DNA of 64,000 bases from CAWJPW01 sp963844845 (GTDB lineage: Bacteria > Acidobacteriota > Thermoanaerobaculia > Thermoanaerobaculales > Sulfomarinibacteraceae). Below are positions 50,091 to 58,448 of the stretch, in pieces. Position 1 is the first letter of the stretch, and every line of letters starts with the position of its first letter. The DNA lies in NCBI GenBank assembly GCA_963844845.1, contig CAWJPW010000011.1, positions 310,001-374,000 of the forward strand. The letters are read 5' to 3'. The notes under the pieces were generated by a model. The model had not been told where the DNA came from. It saw only the letters and a list, made by a program, of their open reading frames with translations, and searched no databases. A program made the translations under genes and the position numbers.

Positions 50091-50151
50091 GCTCCTCGTA
50101 GCCGGATGCACCGCATCCAACGAGCAACCAGAAACCACCGGGAGGAAGCCC

Positions 50152-50661
50152 ATGAAGACCCTGACTCGTTCCTTCGCCGTTCTCACCGCCACCGCGCTGG
50201 TGGCTGCCACCGCCGTCGCCGGCGGTTCGTACCACAAGGCCGCCGCCAAGGACATCGTCGACACCGCGGTGTCAGCAGGCAGCTTCACCACCCTGGTCAC
50301 GGCCGTGCAGGCAGCCGGCCTGGTGGACACGCTCAAGGGTGACGGTCCGTTCACCGTGTTCGCGCCCACCGACGAGGCGTTCGCCGCGCTGCCCGCCGGG
50401 ACCCTCGAGAACCTCCTCAAGCCCGAGAACCGCGAGAGCCTGCGCGCCGTGCTGCTCTACCACGTGGTTTCCGGCAAGGTGATGTCGACTCAGGCCGCCT
50501 CCCTCAATGAGGCCACCGCGGTGAGCGGCGCCGAGCTGCCCATTACCCGCAGTGGCAGCGGCCTCATGGTCGCTGGCGCCAACGTGGTGAGCCCCGACAT
50601 CGAGGCCAGTAACGGCGTCATTCACGTCATCGACGCGGTGATGCTGCCCCCGACCAAGTAA
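50152..50661 (+). CDS. Exported fasciclin (FAS1) domain protein
   Basis: 169 aa. A signal peptide (SFAVLTATALVAATAVAGG) is followed by one FAS1 domain: DIVDTAVSAGSFTTLVTAVQAAGLVDTLKGDGPFTVFAPTDEAFAALPAGTL is the H1 box, and VLLYHVVSGKVMS and SNGVIHVIDAVMLPP are the later conserved blocks. FAS1 proteins are secreted or surface adhesion proteins and are often abundant. The strong promoter (TTGACA-17-TACATT), GGGAGGAAG and short leader suggest high expression. A small DUF378 membrane protein gene follows 39 bp downstream and shares the terminator. Confidence 0.93.
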   Translation: MKTLTRSFAVLTATALVAATAVAGGSYHKAAAKDIVDTAVSAGSFTTLVTAVQAAGLVDTLKGDGPFTVFAPTDEAFAALPAGTLENLLKPENRESLRAVLLYHVVSGKVMSTQAASLNEATAVSGAELPITRSGSGLMVAGANVVSPDIEASNGVIHVIDAVMLPPTK

Positions 50662-50700
50662 CGCGGCACCCCTGCTCCGACCCGTGAAAGGAGACCACCC

Positions 50701-50922
50701 ATGAAGACCGTCGACATCCTCGCCGCCGTGCTGCTCGTGGTGGGCGGCCTGAACTGGGGCCTCTGGGGACTCTTCCAGATCGACCTCGTGGCCCTCGTGG
50801 GCGGCGGCAACACCGCCCTGATCAGCAAGCTCGTCTACACCCTCGTGGGCGCGGCCGCCCTCTACCAGGCGCTCGGCCTCAAGGGTATCCAGCGCCGCTG
50901 GGCAGTCGCCACCGCTCGCTGA
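50701..50922 (+). CDS. DUF378 small membrane protein
   Basis: 73 aa with two hydrophobic helices: VDILAAVLLVVGGLNWGLWG and KLVYTLVGAAALYQALGL. The GGLNWGL motif after the first helix and the VYxLVGxAALY segment are the DUF378 hallmarks. Function unknown. GAAAGGAG lies about 7 nt before the ATG. It is the second gene of the fasciclin operon and is followed by a strong terminator. Confidence 0.9.
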   Translation: MKTVDILAAVLLVVGGLNWGLWGLFQIDLVALVGGGNTALISKLVYTLVGAAALYQALGLKGIQRRWAVATAR

Positions 50923-50941
50923 GTCCGTACCACTCGTCCCT

Positions 50942-50981
50942 GCCGGCCCCCTCGGTCCACTCCGGGGGGGCCGGCCCTTTT
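50942..50981 (+). terminator. Rho-independent terminator of the fasciclin/DUF378 operon
   Basis: GCCGGCCCCC pairs with GGGGGGCCGGC across a loop of about 12 nt and is followed by CCTTTTCC. Confidence 0.75.
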
Positions 50982-51008
50982 CCGAAATGGTGACACAATG
51001 GGAGGACA

Positions 51009-52523
51009 ATGTCGCAGACTCTCTTCGTGACCGGCGCCACCGGCTACATCGGCGGCCGCCTGGCGCCGCGACTCCTCGCCGCCGGCCACCACGTGCGCTG
51101 CCTCACGCGCTCGGCGCCCAAGCTCCGCGCCCGCACCTGGGCCGAGAGCCCGGCGCTCACTGTGGTCGAGGGCGACGCCGGCGACGGCGACCTGCTCGCG
51201 CACGCCATGGCCGGCGCCGATGCGGCCTACTACCTGGTCCACTCCATGACCGCCGTGGGCCGCGACTATGCGCGCCACGACCGCGAGCTGGCCAGCACCT
51301 TCGGAGCCGCCGCACGCCGCGCCGGGGTTCGCCGCATCATCTACCTCGGAGGTCTCGGCGAGACCGGCGACCAGCTCTCCGAGCACCTGAGCTCCCGACG
51401 CGAGGTCGAGGCCGCCCTCGCCGAGGCCGGAGTGCCGGTGACCGTGCTGCGCGCCGCGATGATCATCGGCTCGGGCTCGGCCTCCTTCGAGATTCTCCGC
51501 TACCTCGTCGAGCGTCTCCCGGTGATGGTCACCCCGCGCTGGGTGGAGACCCCGTGCCAGCCCATCGCGGTGCGCGACGTCCTCCACTACCTGGTGCGGT
51601 GCCTCGAGGTTCCCGAGACCACCGGTCGCACCCTCGACATCGGCGGTCCCGAGGTTCTCACCTACCGCGAGCTGATGCAGCTTCTCGCCGAGGAGCTGGG
51701 CCTCCCGCGCCGCCTCATCATCCCCCTGCCGGTGCTCACTCCGCGCCTGTCGTCGCTGTGGATCCACCTCGTGACCCCCCTCTCCAAGGAGATCGCGCGA
51801 CCCCTGGCCGAAGGTCTCCGCAACCCCGTGGTGTGCCGCGACGATCTCGCCCACACCCTCATGCCGCGGCCGCGCCTCGCCGTCCGCGACGCCTTCGCCG
51901 CCGCTCTCGGCCGGGTTGCCGCCCACAGCGTCGAGACCGCCTGGTCCGACGCCGGGCCGCTCCCCGGCGACCCCGACTGGGCCGGCGGCACCGTCCTCGG
52001 CGACCGCCGCAGCGCCGAGGTCGCGGCGACCCCGGAGACGACCTTCACCGCCGTCTGCCGCATCGGCGGCGGGCATGGCTGGTACGCCGCCGATCTCCTG
52101 TGGCGGCTGCGCGGCTTCCTCGACCGCCTGGCCGGCGGCCCCGGTCTGCGCCGCGGTCGCCGCGATCCCGAGCGGGTGGCCTTCGGCGACGCCCTCGACT
52201 TCTGGCGGGTGGTGGGGATCGAGCGCGGCCATCTCCTGCGCCTGCGCGCCGAGATGAAGCTCCCCGGCGTAGCGGAGCTCGAGTTTCGCCTCGAGCCCGC
52301 CGGTGAGGGCCGCACCCTCCTCGAGCAGGATGCCCGTTTCAAGCCCCGCGGCCTCTTCGGCCTCGCCTACTGGTACGCCATCTGGCCGTTCCACGGCTTC
52401 GTCTTCCGCGGCATGCTCCAAGGCATCCGCCGCGAGGCCGAGGAGATGGCCGCAGAGGGAAGGCGAGAAACGGAAACCGGGCGACGCCCACCCACCCCAC
52501 CCCCGGACCAGGCCTGCTCGTGA
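51009..52523 (+). CDS. NAD(P)-binding SDR-like protein fused to DUF2867
   Basis: 504 aa. The N-terminal about 300 residues are an atypical short-chain dehydrogenase: TLFVTGATGYIGGRLAPRLL (Rossmann GxxGxxG), GADAAYYLVHSM, RRIIYLGGLGE, and VLRAAMIIGSGSASFEILRYLVERLPVMVTPRWV. The C-terminal about 150 residues form a DUF2867 domain (DPERVAFGDALDFWRVVGIERGHLLRLRAEMKLPGVAELEF, then FKPRGLFGLAYWYAIWPFHGFVF). This two-domain protein is widespread and uncharacterised; it probably binds NAD(P)H and a hydrophobic ligand (inference). GGGAGG lies 4 nt before the ATG, with CACAAT just upstream. Confidence 0.88.
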   Translation: MSQTLFVTGATGYIGGRLAPRLLAAGHHVRCLTRSAPKLRARTWAESPALTVVEGDAGDGDLLAHAMAGADAAYYLVHSMTAVGRDYARHDRELASTFGAAARRAGVRRIIYLGGLGETGDQLSEHLSSRREVEAALAEAGVPVTVLRAAMIIGSGSASFEILRYLVERLPVMVTPRWVETPCQPIAVRDVLHYLVRCLEVPETTGRTLDIGGPEVLTYRELMQLLAEELGLPRRLIIPLPVLTPRLSSLWIHLVTPLSKEIARPLAEGLRNPVVCRDDLAHTLMPRPRLAVRDAFAAALGRVAAHSVETAWSDAGPLPGDPDWAGGTVLGDRRSAEVAATPETTFTAVCRIGGGHGWYAADLLWRLRGFLDRLAGGPGLRRGRRDPERVAFGDALDFWRVVGIERGHLLRLRAEMKLPGVAELEFRLEPAGEGRTLLEQDARFKPRGLFGLAYWYAIWPFHGFVFRGMLQGIRREAEEMAAEGRRETETGRRPPTPPPDQACS

Positions 52524-52661
52524 CCCCTGCGAGCCGACGCAGCCCGGCGGCCCGGAACGCCCCGGCTCCGCCGGCGCTCAGCAACGCCCCTTGACACCGC
52601 CTCCGAGCCCACACCCTGCGACGGGACACCCCGTCCCCGGCGTCTTCCCTGGGGCGCCGTC

Positions 52662-53471
52662 CTACTCGTCCCGCCCGGGCGCGGGGGCCGGCACGAGCCG
52701 GAGATCGGCGAACCACCCGGCGGCGCGGCCGCCGGTGTCGTCGGCGTCGGTCATCACGGCCACGTGCGAGAGCGGCGGGGGCTCCGAGCCGAATGCCTCG
52801 CGGTAGTCCGCCGCGAGGTCACGCTCCTCCACCACGAAGCGGCCTACCGCTTCCGGGCCGCTCTCCAGCACCACCTGGGCCAACCGCGGCCATGCGGGAT
52901 GGACCTGCCGCGTCCCCACGGGCAGGTTGGTCGCCCACACGTAGCAGAGTGCGGCAAACGGCGGGTACTCACCGTAGCGCAGGCGCGCCAGCCCGTAGCG
53001 GAAGCGTTGACCGCGCGACACCAGATCCGGGTCGTAGCGGAAGCCCACGTAGACCCGTGCCGCGGCATCGTCGGTGGCCACCGCGCTGAGGTCGGCGCCC
53101 TCCGGCAGGCGGTCGACCCGCCAGGCCCAGCGCAGGTGCCAGATCACCCCGGCCGGCGCCTTCACCCCGGTGTAGAGAAGGCTCGCGCCGTTCTCCGCCT
53201 CGGCATGCAGGACCGGCCCGCGCGGGAGCTCACACATGCGATAGCGGGTGGCCCGGGGCCGCGAGGTGAAGCGCAGCTCGCGCCAGCCCGGCGGCAGCAC
53301 CTCGCGCGCGGGGTCCGGCGGCGGACCCGGACCGAGGAGCATCGGCTCCACCGGTCCGCGGCGCAACGACGGTGCGGGGCCTGGCTCCAGGGCGCTGCCG
53401 GCCGGCAGACCCGCCGCCGCGGCCACGAGCCCCGCGAGCACCCCCCCGAGCATCGACCACCCGACCCGCAT
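52662..53471 (-). CDS. DUF3047 exported protein
   Basis: 269 aa. An N-terminal signal peptide (MLGGVLAGLVAAAAGLPAGSA) is followed by a DUF3047 domain: GWRELRFTSRPRATRYRM, VLHAEAENGASLLY, WHLRWAWRVDRLPEGAD, RVYVGFRYDP, YGEYPPFAALCYVWATNLPVG and ADYREAFGSEPPPLSHVAVMTDADDTGGRAAGWFADL. The fold is likely a beta-sandwich resembling carbohydrate-binding or glycosidase modules; function unknown. TACCAT ends 7 nt before the ATG on the minus strand, another candidate leaderless start. Just past its stop a short stretch (52637-52660) resembles part of repeat module B. Confidence 0.82.
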   Translation of the reverse strand: MRVGWSMLGGVLAGLVAAAAGLPAGSALEPGPAPSLRRGPVEPMLLGPGPPPDPAREVLPPGWRELRFTSRPRATRYRMCELPRGPVLHAEAENGASLLYTGVKAPAGVIWHLRWAWRVDRLPEGADLSAVATDDAAARVYVGFRYDPDLVSRGQRFRYGLARLRYGEYPPFAALCYVWATNLPVGTRQVHPAWPRLAQVVLESGPEAVGRFVVEERDLAADYREAFGSEPPPLSHVAVMTDADDTGGRAAGWFADLRLVPAPAPGRDE

Positions 53472-53548
53472 CCCGGCGATGGTACCAGCGTGACGGCTGC
53501 GAGGGGGGCGCCGGCGCAGCTCGGGTCACGCGTGCCGGGCGGCCGGGC

Positions 53549-54652
53549 TCAGGGCACCGCGAGCGACCACGGCGCGGTGGCGTACTCGAAGCCGTCCGAG
53601 AAGAGGTAGCCGAGGGTGAAGAGGGCCGGCCGGTAGGTCGCCAGCGAGCAGCGCGCGCGGTTCAGCTGCTCGGGGGTGAACTCGGACATGCAGGTGTCGT
53701 CGGTGTACTCCATGTAGTTCTCGATGGGCACCGGGTAGCTGCCGGGGCAGCTCATGGCGCCGGCGGGGCACCCGTAGGTGTCCAGCTGGTCCGGGGGCGT
53801 ATCGCAGATCACGTCGCCGTTCGAGTAGCACCCGGGGGCGGTGGCGTTGCCGCAGCTCGACCCGCCGATGCTCTCGAAGGGATGGTACAGCCCCAGGTAG
53901 TGCCCCACCTCGTGGGTGGCGGTACGGCCCTGGTTGTACGGGGCTGCCGGTGAGTTCCGGCCGAATGCCACGTAGTTGATGATCACGCCGTCGTAGCTGG
54001 CACCGGCGTCGTACTGGGGCAGCGTCGACCAGCCCAGCAGCGAGTTGTTGTCCGCACTGGTGGTGTAGATGTTGAGGTAGCGCGTCGTGTCCCAGTGCAG
54101 CGCCGTCTTCATGGCGGTGGAGGGGTACGACGAGTTGAAGTACGCGGTGCTCGCCACCCGGTCGATGCCGTTGGTGGGATTGCCGACCGGGTCCTCGTCG
54201 GCGAGCACGAAGTGGATGCCGCCGTAGGTACCACTCCCGCCCGGGCTGCCGGCGATCGCCATGTAGTCCTCGTTGAGGATGTCGATCTGGCTCTGCACCA
54301 TGGCGTCGCTGAGGTAGCCCGTGGCGCCGTCGTCGGTGGTGACGACGTGCACCACCACCGGGATCTGGTAGACGTCGCCGGGGACGTACTCGGGGCGGAT
54401 CGTGGTGCTGCTGTCAGGGCAGTACGACACCAGCGCCAGCCGCGCCGGAGGGGGTGGCAGCATCCACGCTTCGGCGGTGCCGCAGTGGCTGGTCCAGCTC
54501 GTAATGCCGGCGGCGGCGGCATGCTCCAGCGAGCTGGGCGGCTCGTTGAGGACCGGCGCCTGGGCGGCTGTTGCGGCCGTGGCCGCCATCACCGCCAGGC
54601 ACACCATCAACACCAAGGGTCCGTGACGACCCATGCTCTTCATCCGGTGCAT
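53549..54652 (-). CDS. Secreted M43 (pappalysin-like) zinc metalloprotease
   Basis: 367 aa from ATG 54652 (TAGGAGG upstream). A signal peptide (GPLVLMVCLAVMAATAATAAQ) is followed by a propeptide-like stretch and the catalytic domain: IPVVVHVVTTDDG, QSQIDILNEDYMA, zinc site ATHEVGHYLGLYH (HEVGH residues 247-251, third His at 257), then NYMEYTDDTCMSEFTPEQ with the Met-turn. Cysteines CGNATAPGC and CDTPPDQLDTYGC are in family positions. It should degrade extracellular proteins. A short tail (GYLFSDGFEYATAPWS) resembles C-terminal segments often found on exported proteins in GC-rich soil bacteria; its role is unknown. It is transcribed towards the DUF3047 gene. Confidence 0.9.
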   Translation of the reverse strand: MHRMKSMGRHGPLVLMVCLAVMAATAATAAQAPVLNEPPSSLEHAAAAGITSWTSHCGTAEAWMLPPPPARLALVSYCPDSSTTIRPEYVPGDVYQIPVVVHVVTTDDGATGYLSDAMVQSQIDILNEDYMAIAGSPGGSGTYGGIHFVLADEDPVGNPTNGIDRVASTAYFNSSYPSTAMKTALHWDTTRYLNIYTTSADNNSLLGWSTLPQYDAGASYDGVIINYVAFGRNSPAAPYNQGRTATHEVGHYLGLYHPFESIGGSSCGNATAPGCYSNGDVICDTPPDQLDTYGCPAGAMSCPGSYPVPIENYMEYTDDTCMSEFTPEQLNRARCSLATYRPALFTLGYLFSDGFEYATAPWSLAVP

Positions 54653-54711
54653 GGTCTGACCTCCTACAAGCTGTTTGTCCAACTCTATCACGAATGCGAC
54701 ACGGACGCAGT

Positions 54712-55557
54712 TCAGCTCGTATCCTCGGCCTCCGCCTCCAAAAGCCACGGCTCCCAGAAGGCCCGGTCCCAGCGCGCCCAGGCATGAGCTCCGAACGGAG
54801 GCCGCCCACCGTTCGCCGCGTAGCGCTGCCGCGGCTGACGCTCGAACGCGAAGTCGGCGGCAGCCGTCACCGGTGCGACGCGGAAGTCGGGGTGGAACAA
54901 CACCGCGCGATCGGACCAGAAGCGGTCCTCGTTGAGAGTGTAGTGGCTCGCGTACCAGCCCACGCCACGCCGGGCGTCCCTGGCGACGTTGAGCCGCTTC
55001 ACTGCACGCTGCGCCACGGGCAGGTTGTCGAGGTCCGGCAGGGGCGTGCGAAGGAGCCGCAGCCAGGGCGGGGCCGGACGCTCCCGCAGCACCTCGAGAA
55101 ACGCCTCCACCCGACGCAGCGAAAGGCCCCCGTTGCCGCAGCGCTCAGGCCCGAGCTCGGGTCGCTCGGGGTCCTCGGGCCATGGTGCGCCGAGGTAGTC
55201 CCAGCCCAATCGGCACCAGCGCAGCAGATCGCCCGAAAGCACGAGCGCGTCGAGCTGATACACGAGGAGGTAGTCGAAAGCTGCAAAGCGCTCGTAGAAC
55301 CCTCGCGACAGGAGCAACCGGCTGTAGCTGGACGTGCTCCGGAAGCACTCGGCGGGAAACCGTTCCACCGGGAAGTCCAGCGGCAGCGTCCCGAGGCTCG
55401 AGGGAGCCACGAGGCGCACCGGGAACCCACCGAGGAAGTGCTCGAGGTGGCGCACCGAGACTCGCTCGTCGGAGCTGAGCGCGTCCCGGTACACGGGCAC
55501 GGCCACGCAAGCGGTCGGCTCCTCGGCGGGCCTCGTGGTGGGCACGGCGGCAGTCAC
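54712..55557 (-). CDS. DUF5672 protein (glycosyltransferase-like)
   Basis: 281 aa. The sequence matches the DUF5672 layout: CVAVPVYRDALSSDERVSVRHLEHFLG, then FRSTSSYSRLLLSRGFYERFAAFDYLLVYQLDALVL with a DxD-like acidic site, WDYLGAPWPEDPE, GNGGLSLRRVEAFL and LNEDRFWS near the C-terminus. Many are encoded in polysaccharide loci and are thought to be glycosyltransferases of GT-A type. It lies at the left border of the polysaccharide locus, divergent from the GT2-methyltransferase gene. It starts at GTG 55557; TATGAA ends about 6 nt upstream. The role is inferred. Confidence 0.78.
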   Translation of the reverse strand: MTAAVPTTRPAEEPTACVAVPVYRDALSSDERVSVRHLEHFLGGFPVRLVAPSSLGTLPLDFPVERFPAECFRSTSSYSRLLLSRGFYERFAAFDYLLVYQLDALVLSGDLLRWCRLGWDYLGAPWPEDPERPELGPERCGNGGLSLRRVEAFLEVLRERPAPPWLRLLRTPLPDLDNLPVAQRAVKRLNVARDARRGVGWYASHYTLNEDRFWSDRAVLFHPDFRVAPVTAAADFAFERQPRQRYAANGGRPPFGAHAWARWDRAFWEPWLLEAEAEDTS

Positions 55558-55692
55558 CCACCATTCATAGCAGACGTCCGGCGGGTGCGCACGCTCGCGC
55601 CACCCAAGCGGCTACTGCGTGAACGGCACGAATCCTGGTACCCTCGCAGCAACGAGCCCGCGGCCCTGCGGCCCGCCCCGATGCGGAGGAGC

Positions 55693-57123
55693 ATGGACAG
55701 GACCCTGCTGAGCATCCTGGTGCCGGTGTACAACGAGCGTTACACCATCGAGGACGTCCTCCACGCCCTCGCCAACGCACCCCTGCCCGAAGGCGTCGAC
55801 CGGGAGATCGTGGTGGTGGACGACGGCTCCACCGACGGCACCCGCGACGTGCTCGCGGGGCTCGACGGCGAGATCCCCGGCCTCCGCCTGCATCCCCACG
55901 ACCACAACCAGGGCAAGGGCGCCGCCATCTGCACCGCCATCTCCGCCGCCACCGGCGACATCGCCATCATCCAGGACGCCGACCTCGAGTACGACCCCGC
56001 CGAGATCCAGGACGTCATCCGCCCCATCCTCCAGGGCGACGCCGACGCCGTCTACGGCTCCCGCTTCCTGCCGCGCAGCCGCAAGCGGGTGCTGCAGTAC
56101 TGGCACTCCGTCGGCAACCGCTTCCTCACCGCCCTCTCGAACATGTGCACCGACCTCGACCTCACCGACATGGAGACCTGCTACAAGGCGGTGAAGCTCC
56201 CGGTGCTCCGGTCGATCCCCATCCGCTCGAAGCGTTTCGGCATCGAGCCCGAGCTCACCGCCAAGCTCGCCAAGCGCGGCCTGCGCCTGTACGAGGTGCC
56301 CATCTCCTACCACGGCCGCACCTACCACCAGGGCAAGAAGATCACCTGGCGCGACGGCATCAAGGCGGTCTTCACCATCCTCTACTTCACGCTCGTCGAC
56401 GATCTCTACGACGAGCGCTACACCCAGGGCATGCTGTCCAGCCTGTCGCGCACCCACCGCCTCGACCGCTGGACCGCCGACATGGTGCGTCCCCACCTCG
56501 GCGACCGCGTGCTCGAGCTCGGCGCCGGGCTCGGCAGCCTCACCGTCCAGCTCCTGCCGCGCGAATCCTACTGCGCCACCGACACCAACCCGCTCCACCT
56601 CGACTTCCTCGCCACCCTCTTCGCCCGCCAGCCGCGGGTCGCCGTACGCCGGCTCGCCGCCGACGATCCGGTCGACTTCAGCGGCCTCGAGGAGCGCTTC
56701 GACACCGTGGCGGCCCTCAGCGTCCTCGAGCGAGTCGAGGACGAGGAGCAGATGCTGCGCAACATCCACACCGCGCTCGAGCCGGGCGGCCGGGCGGTGG
56801 TGCTCGTGCCCCGCGGTCACCGGCTGCACGGCTCCTACGACCGCGCGTTGGGCTACCGGCGTCGCTACGAAGCGGCCGAGCTGCGCGACAAGCTCGAGGC
56901 GGCCGGGCTCGCGGTCGAGCGCTGCTTCACCTTCAACCGGGTCGCGGTGCCGGCCTGGTTCCTCAACTCCCGGCTCCTCCGCCGCAAGCGCTTCACCCGG
57001 ATCCAGCTCAAGCTCTTCGACGCGACCCTCTGGCTGTGGCGCCGCATCGACCGCGTCTTCCCGTGGAAGGGCCTGTCGCTGGTGGCCGTGGCGCGGAAGG
57101 CTGAGGGCGCTCGCGCGCCCTGA
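55693..57123 (+). CDS. Fusion of GT2 glycosyltransferase and SAM-dependent methyltransferase
   Basis: 476 aa. Residues 1-235 are a GT2 domain of the dolichyl-phosphate-mannose synthase/WcaA type: LLSILVPVYNERYTIEDVL, VVVDDGSTDGTRD, NQGKGAAICTAI, IIQDADLEYDP, VYGSRFLP and VPISYHGRTYHQGKKITWRDG. Residues about 255-470 are a class I methyltransferase: RVLELGAGLGSLTVQL is the SAM-binding glycine motif, then YCATDTNPLHLDFL, FDTVAALSVLERVED and PGGRAVVLVPRG. One polypeptide may therefore transfer a sugar to a lipid carrier and methylate the product or a partner. Start 55693 is chosen over 55681 because GGAGG lies between them. It has no gene overlap on either side. Confidence 0.9.
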   Translation: MDRTLLSILVPVYNERYTIEDVLHALANAPLPEGVDREIVVVDDGSTDGTRDVLAGLDGEIPGLRLHPHDHNQGKGAAICTAISAATGDIAIIQDADLEYDPAEIQDVIRPILQGDADAVYGSRFLPRSRKRVLQYWHSVGNRFLTALSNMCTDLDLTDMETCYKAVKLPVLRSIPIRSKRFGIEPELTAKLAKRGLRLYEVPISYHGRTYHQGKKITWRDGIKAVFTILYFTLVDDLYDERYTQGMLSSLSRTHRLDRWTADMVRPHLGDRVLELGAGLGSLTVQLLPRESYCATDTNPLHLDFLATLFARQPRVAVRRLAADDPVDFSGLEERFDTVAALSVLERVEDEEQMLRNIHTALEPGGRAVVLVPRGHRLHGSYDRALGYRRRYEAAELRDKLEAAGLAVERCFTFNRVAVPAWFLNSRLLRRKRFTRIQLKLFDATLWLWRRIDRVFPWKGLSLVAVARKAEGARAP

Positions 57124-57159
57124 CGCGCCGGGCCCCCGACCTCGCGACGTTTGAGGGTT

Positions 57160-58330
57160 CTATCGCCGGGTCCCTCCGAGCCGGCGGGCGGAGCTTCGCC
57201 GGTGCCGGCGCAGCCGGCTCCAGCCGTACACCGCCAGGCGCCGCAGCACGTCCAGCGGCCGCCACAGCCGCAGCCCCAGGTAGCCGAGCCGCGAGTGCGG
57301 TCCACCGTAGAGCATGTCCACCTGGCGGCGGCTGAGCACGACGCTGCCCGCCAGCGTGCGCAGCACCGACCAGCCGCGCGCGCCCACCCCCGGCACCAGC
57401 AGTCGCCGCTCGAGCTTGAGCGAGGTCAGGTACTCGTCGTCCAGGGCCAGGGCGAGGATGTGACCGAGGAGCACGCTCTCCCCGCTCTCCCCGGTCGCCA
57501 GCAGCGCCGGATCCTCCCCCGCCCGCAGACGCGCCGCCAGCCGCACCGCCGCCGCGACCTCCTCGGGGCTCACGTCGGTGGCGATCCAAGCGAACGGCCC
57601 CGCCAGGAACACCGCCAGGCCGGCCTCGTCCACGCCGAGGTCGGAGAGGTCCGCGGCCAGCCGGGTGAGCGGGTACTCCCGGGTCATCCCATGCTGTGCG
57701 AGGCCGTGCACCAGCAGGTGGGCGAGTGCGACCTCGGGGGAGGGGAGAAAGCACCCCGGCAGCCCGGCCAACTCGCGGCTGCCGCCCCGCGCCAGCACGT
57801 CGCCGGCGGTGGCCGAGCGGCGACCGTGAAGCCGCACCCCGCGCACTGCGTGGTGGATCTCCACGACCCCGCCCGACGCCGGGCTCCGCAACGGCGCCAG
57901 GTGCTGCTCGCCGGTGCGTAGGCCCGGCGTCAGAGTGAAGCCGTCCGCCACCAGGGACGTGTGCAGCGATCCGGCCCGCTCCGGCGGCACCAGCACGTCG
58001 AGGTCGGCAAGGGGCCTGGAGCCCGCGGCCAGGACGCCATCCATGTGCAGGGCCATTCCCTTGAGCACCACGACCGGGGCGGCGAGCGTCCGCGCCGCCC
58101 TTGCCACCTCGGCGAGCAGCGACTCCAGCGACAGCGTCGTCGCCACCGCTCCGCGCCGTGCCCGCTGCAGGGCAACCACGGCACCCTCGCCCAGCTCGGC
58201 CACGAGAGCCTCAACCGGGACCCGCGCCGCGATGCGCACCGCCACACCGAGCTCCCGTGCCATCTCGAGTGCGCGCTCGGGATTCAGCCCCTCGAACGCC
58301 GCCGGCGCCGTCACCGGACCCAGAGCCCGA
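57160..58330 (-). pseudogene. Nucleotidyltransferase-fold protein (NTP_transf_5-like), C-terminal part, split by IS21-family element
   Basis: About 390 codons of a protein with the NTP_transf_5 pattern: VVVLKGMALHMDGVLAAGSRPLADLDVLVPPERAGSL (LKG...R...DLDLLV signature), EIHHAVRG, and LAHLLVHGLAQHGM. The ORF can be read on to 58386, but codons beyond 58330 belong to the insertion element. Its true N-terminus lies on the other side of the element at 60660-60727. Removing the element and one CGCAG copy gives a continuous 412-aa reading frame. The family is common in polysaccharide loci and its biochemical role is unknown. The remaining part could still be translated from an internal start, but the first helices would be missing. 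Confidence 0.8.
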
Positions 58331-58448
58331 CGCAGTGTAGAGGGACACGCTACAAGGGTCGTTAGTGGACATCCAGATTCCCGCACGTGAAGAAGGAGCT
58401 TGGCCGAGTCACCCTTGAGGTAGACGTAAGAGCCTCGAGGGGAGACGG

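Noticed and set aside
52637..52660. Short match to part of repeat module B (GGCGTCTTCCCTGGGGCGCC) near the DUF3047 stop
   Set aside because: Only about 24 bp, no pairing arm found; may be chance in GC-rich DNA.
54571..55692. Upstream in-frame extension of the GT2-methyltransferase gene
   Set aside because: Antisense to the DUF5672 gene; GGAGG and ATG 55693 mark the real start.
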